Shown here: positions 6,015-9,223 of the stretch, piece after piece
How the letters are laid out: each line of letters opens with the position of its first letter
Numbering within the stretch: the stretch's first letter is position 1
NCBI GenBank assembly: GCA_014377495.1
Contig: JACMPN010000106.1
Coordinates: 1 to 9,223 of the forward strand
Length of the DNA: 9,223 nucleotides
Direction: 5' to 3'
Origin: Candidatus Sericytochromatia bacterium
GTDB taxonomy: Bacteria > Cyanobacteriota > Sericytochromatia > JACMPN01
Notes under the pieces: model-generated
Seen by the model: the letters and a program-made list of their open reading frames with translations, nothing else
Databases searched by the model: none
What the model was told of the DNA's origin: nothing
Program-made: the position numbers and the translations under genes

Positions 6015-9000
6015 TCTTCCGCTCCTGGCAGGTGCTGGCCATCATGGCGGCCGTGCCCTGGGCCCTGTGGGCCATCTGGCCCCCGGTGACCGACATCGCC
6101 GAAGTCGAGGCCCGCTCCGGCTCCTATGGCCGGGCCATCAGCCTGTACGAGCGGGAGTTGGCGACTCATCCCGACAACGGGGCCGTGCGCCTCAAGCTGA
6201 TCGCCGCCTATGAGCGGACCGGCCGCCCCGGCCAGGCGTTCATGGCCCTCGAGGCCAGTCCCGGACCGTTGACTCCCCGGGAACGGGTGCAACTGCGCCG
6301 GCTGGCCCTGGCCATCGGCAAGCCCGGCCGGTCCGTTCGGCGCCTGCTGGGACAGGTCCGGACCTTCAAGCTCGACGAGCGCCATGAACTCGTCGATCTG
6401 GCCCTGATGGCCAATGACCAGGTCACGGCCCGACAGGTCCAGCAGGGTATCGTGGCGGCGTATCCCATGGCCGCCACTGAATGGGTCCGACTGCGGGATC
6501 TCGCTTTGGCCGGCGAAAAGCTGCAGTTGGCCATCGATAGCCAAAAACAGCTGTATACCCGGTTTCACCACCGGCCGGACGGCGATCGCCTGGTCACCCT
6601 GTTGTTGCAGGGGAATCGGACCAAGGACGCCCTGGCCCTGCTGGAGACCCTGGCCCCCGCCGGGCCGCAGCTGGCATGGCACCAGCGCTGTCTGGAACTG
6701 GCCGGCTGGGCCGACGATCCGGCAGCCGCCCTGCGCCATCTGCGACCCAGCTACGCGCTGACCCATGATCCGGCCATCGGCGGGCGCCTGTTGGTGCTTC
6801 TGGCCCAGCAAAAGGCGCCCGACCTCGTCGCCTTCGCCCGCGCCCTGGCCGATGCCCATACCCAGGATGCGAGCCTGCAAGGCTTGATCGGCTACACCCT
6901 CGTCACGGCCGGCCATACCGACGTCGCCTTTGCCCTGATCGCTGCCGCCGTGGCCCGTCGGCCGGCGGATCCAGCCGCTCATGCCGCCCTGATGACGACG
7001 GCCCTTGGCGCGGCACGACCGGCTTTGGCCGAGGCGGAGCTCCGCCGCTGGTTGCTCATGCGGCCCGATGACGTGGCGGCGCGGCATGAGATGGCCCAGA
7101 TGCAGGTCTGGTCCGATCGCATGGCCGAGGGCTGGCAATCCTACGAGCGGTTGTTCGCCCAGTCACCGACGCACCCGCAGGCGATGCAATGGCGGCAGGA
7201 GTGGCTGGCCATCTCGGCGCCGGTCGATGATCTGACCCCCGGCGGTCTGGCCAACCTCGGCCATCTGGTGGCCGCCCAGCCCCGTCAGGCCGCCTGGCGT
7301 CGTCGGCTGGCCGAGGCCAACCTGCAGGCGGGCAATGGTCCGGCGGCGGTCGATGATTACCGGGTGCTGGTCCGGTTGCCCGAGGCGACTTTGGCGGATG
7401 CCCTGCAATTAAACCGGGTGCTCGGCTGGTACGGCAAACCGTTGGAGGCATGGGCGCGTCTGCGGCAGCTGGCTGCCAATGGCGGCGTGCCCCAGCAGGT
7501 CCTGCGGGATGCGGCGTTCCAGGCGCCCAGTGCCCCGGGATGGGAACTCTCAGCCGGGTTCCTGGCCCGTCTGGTGAGGCGTTTGCCGGACGATCGGTCC
7601 CTGTGGATGGATTACGCCCGGGTGCAGGAGCGGCAGGGCGACCTGGCCGGAGCCGTGGCATCCTGGCGGCACCGCCTGACCCTGGGCGGTGCCACCCCGG
7701 CGATGCGGCTGGGCCTTGTCAATCTGCTGCTGCGGCAACAGCGGGCCGACGACGCGCTGGCCCTGCTCGAAGGGCTGCGTGGTCAGGCGAGTGTCGCTGA
7801 ATTGTTGCAGCGGGCCTCGCTGGCCGTCAGCCTGAACAATCTGACAAGTGCCGAAACGGCGCTGCATCTCGTCGTCCGGCGCTCCCCCGCGGACATGCCG
7901 TCCCGCCTCGCCTGGATCGACGTGCTGCGGCGCCTGCGTCGGGACGATGACGCCGAGGCGGCGATCACGGAAGCCCTGCGCCTGGCGCCGGAAGACGTCG
8001 CCGTGATGGTGCAGGCGGCGGCCGCCGCTCAATACGGTCCCCGGTTCAACCCGGAGCGGGCGGCCGGCCTGGTCTCCCGCCTGGCGGCGTTGCCGCACCC
8101 GCCGGACGACGCATTGCTGCTGATGGCGGACCACTACCAGGGGCGTGATCCCCGGGCGGGCGCCCGGGCGCTGGATGCCTACCATGCCCGCTATCCGGGT
8201 ACGGCCGGCACGTGGTTACGCCGTGGGGATACGGCGCTCGTCCTGCAGGATCGGATGACCGCGCAAAAAGCCTGGCGTCAGGCGACGGTCATGGGCACCG
8301 CACCCCGGGCCGCTGGTGCCGATCGGGAGGCGGCGGCTTGGGCCTTTGACCACTTGGGCGCAGGGGCAGAGGCGCTGGCGATCTGGCAGGAGTTGGCCGG
8401 TCGGACACCGCCACGGCTGGCCCCGCTCGTCGCCATGGCCCGCCATTACCTGACGGTCAAGCAGTTTGTTGCGGCAACCCCGTTCGTCGAGCGGGCCATG
8501 CGCCTGTCCCCCGACGACCCTGATGCGCTGCTGCTCCAGGCTGATTGGTTGTCTGCTGCTGATCGCCTGGCGGAAGCCGTCCCCATTTATGACGGGTTGC
8601 ACCGTCGTTTGCCGGGCTCGGCGCCGCTGGCCGTGGCGGCGGCATCGGCCCGTTACCAGCTCCAGCGCTTTCTCTCCGCCCGGGCCTTGGGTGGCGAGGC
8701 GTACGACCTGCAGCTTGGGGACGCAGGGCTGATGGATTTCTACCGCGGCCTGCGGGACGCTGGCGGCCATCCGGTCCGGCCGTACTTTCTCCATGAGGCC
8801 TCGTCCGTCCTGACGCAGACGACCACCGGTGTCGGCGGGTCCTGGTTGATCAACGATCAGATGCGGTTGCACGGTGAGGTCGCCTGGCTGCATTGGGATG
8901 GCGGTTTGCCAGCCAGTGCCGATGCCGGGCTGGGTCTTGATTGGCAGAGCGGTGCCTGGCGGGCGGGTGGCGCCGTTGGCCTGGGCACGTTGGGCACGGT

Positions 9001-9223
9001 GGTCCAGGCGCCGTTCGGCTCCCTGCACGCCGGTTGGAACAAGGGACCGTTCGATGCCAGCCTGACTGTCCAGACGAAACGGTGGGATGAGGCCCGGCAA
9101 TCGGTCGCCCAAGGCGGCCGTGATGATCGGCTGATGGCGCATTTGCGCTGGTCGCCGGACGCACGGCTCACCCTGCAGGGGCGGGCCACGTTGGACCGCC
9201 TGTCGCTGCCGGGCGGGCAGGCG
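6011..9223 (+). CDS. pelB: PelB-like TPR scaffold and outer-membrane beta-barrel exporter (3' end outside window)
   Basis: The frame is open for 1071 codons from GTG 6011 to the window edge with no stop, and it begins in a GTGA overlap with the deacetylase stop. Residues 6-24 (WQVLAIMAAVPWALWAIW) form one N-terminal membrane helix without a lipobox Cys. From about 30 to 900 the protein is an Ala/Leu-rich helical solenoid with TPR-like repeats, clearest at 35-87 (YGRAISLYERELATHPDN), about 538-556, 578-590, 640-662 (AITEALRLAPED) and 817-848 (VERAMRLSPDDPDALLLQ). From about 918 it switches to alternating, aromatic-rich beta strands (GSWLINDQMRLHGEVAWLHW, then GLGLDWQSGAWRAGGAVGLG), the start of a porin-like barrel. 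Helix, TPRs and barrel in this order are the PelB design; Pseudomonas PelB is about 1190 residues, so perhaps 120-200 residues lie beyond the edge. PelB's TPRs recruit PelA and its barrel exports the polymer. BcsC or PgaA-like exporters share parts of this layout, but the anchor helix and pel context favour PelB. Confidence 0.87.
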   Translation, partial: MIFRSWQVLAIMAAVPWALWAIWPPVTDIAEVEARSGSYGRAISLYERELATHPDNGAVRLKLIAAYERTGRPGQAFMALEASPGPLTPRERVQLRRLALAIGKPGRSVRRLLGQVRTFKLDERHELVDLALMANDQVTARQVQQGIVAAYPMAATEWVRLRDLALAGEKLQLAIDSQKQLYTRFHHRPDGDRLVTLLLQGNRTKDALALLETLAPAGPQLAWHQRCLELAGWADDPAAALRHLRPSYALTHDPAIGGRLLVLLAQQKAPDLVAFARALADAHTQDASLQGLIGYTLVTAGHTDVAFALIAAAVARRPADPAAHAALMTTALGAARPALAEAELRRWLLMRPDDVAARHEMAQMQVWSDRMAEGWQSYERLFAQSPTHPQAMQWRQEWLAISAPVDDLTPGGLANLGHLVAAQPRQAAWRRRLAEANLQAGNGPAAVDDYRVLVRLPEATLADALQLNRVLGWYGKPLEAWARLRQLAANGGVPQQVLRDAAFQAPSAPGWELSAGFLARLVRRLPDDRSLWMDYARVQERQGDLAGAVASWRHRLTLGGATPAMRLGLVNLLLRQQRADDALALLEGLRGQASVAELLQRASLAVSLNNLTSAETALHLVVRRSPADMPSRLAWIDVLRRLRRDDDAEAAITEALRLAPEDVAVMVQAAAAAQYGPRFNPERAAGLVSRLAALPHPPDDALLLMADHYQGRDPRAGARALDAYHARYPGTAGTWLRRGDTALVLQDRMTAQKAWRQATVMGTAPRAAGADREAAAWAFDHLGAGAEALAIWQELAGRTPPRLAPLVAMARHYLTVKQFVAATPFVERAMRLSPDDPDALLLQADWLSAADRLAEAVPIYDGLHRRLPGSAPLAVAAASARYQLQRFLSARALGGEAYDLQLGDAGLMDFYRGLRDAGGHPVRPYFLHEASSVLTQTTTGVGGSWLINDQMRLHGEVAWLHWDGGLPASADAGLGLDWQSGAWRAGGAVGLGTLGTVVQAPFGSLHAGWNKGPFDASLTVQTKRWDEARQSVAQGGRDDRLMAHLRWSPDARLTLQGRATLDRLSLPGGQA

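Noticed and set aside
5840..7138. 432-codon open frame on the - strand opposite the start of pelB
   Set aside because: It spans the deacetylase/pelB junction on the wrong strand, has low-complexity Gly/Gln-rich composition and has no domain. The + strand frame here continues for 1071 codons with TPR structure.
8160..8171. Perfect 12-bp palindrome GCGCCCGGGCGC
   Set aside because: It is inside the PelB coding sequence, encodes ordinary repeat residues, and such GC palindromes are expected by chance at this composition.
8216..9142. 308-codon open frame on the - strand near the right edge
   Set aside because: It overlaps the PelB barrel-forming region, has no recognisable motif and runs against an otherwise uniform operon.

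Overview
The window is one strand-consistent block of genes from a high-GC (roughly two-thirds G+C by eye) Gram-negative bacterium, probably a proteobacterium. The Gram-negative call rests on the last gene, which pairs an N-terminal membrane anchor and a long TPR solenoid with the start of an outer-membrane beta-barrel. The genus cannot be told from the sequence. All six genes read on the + strand, and gaps between them are never larger than 11 nt.

The block is a Pel-type exopolysaccharide (partially de-N-acetylated, GalNAc-rich biofilm polymer) synthesis and export locus in a rearranged layout. In order it holds: the 3' end of an unidentified gene, possibly pelE (to 193); pelF, the cytoplasmic GT4 glycosyltransferase (183-1664); pelG, the polytopic inner-membrane component (1667-3040); a stand-alone GH114-type glycoside hydrolase matching the N-terminal half of PelA (3052-3957); a separate polysaccharide deacetylase with its own signal peptide, matching the C-terminal half of PelA (3954-6014); and a PelB-like TPR/beta-barrel exporter that runs off the right edge as 1071 open codons (6011-9223).

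The inferred pathway is as follows. PelF polymerises the sugar on the cytoplasmic face and PelG, with PelD/PelE presumably encoded to the left, moves the chain across the inner membrane. The hydrolase and deacetylase trim and de-N-acetylate it in the periplasm. The PelB TPR scaffold guides it to the outer-membrane pore. The tight junctions (11-nt overlap, 2-nt gap, 11-nt gap, and two 4-nt GTGA overlaps) indicate one transcript with translational coupling.

The main departures from the Pseudomonas pelABCDEFG layout are that PelA is cleanly split into two proteins, that the pelA/pelB module follows pelG instead of opening the operon, and that no pelC lies in the visible part. An AT-rich island with a perfect 7-bp hairpin sits at the pelG/hydrolase boundary. 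No RNA genes, insertion sequences, CRISPR arrays or terminators were seen, and no non-coding stretch exceeds 11 nt.
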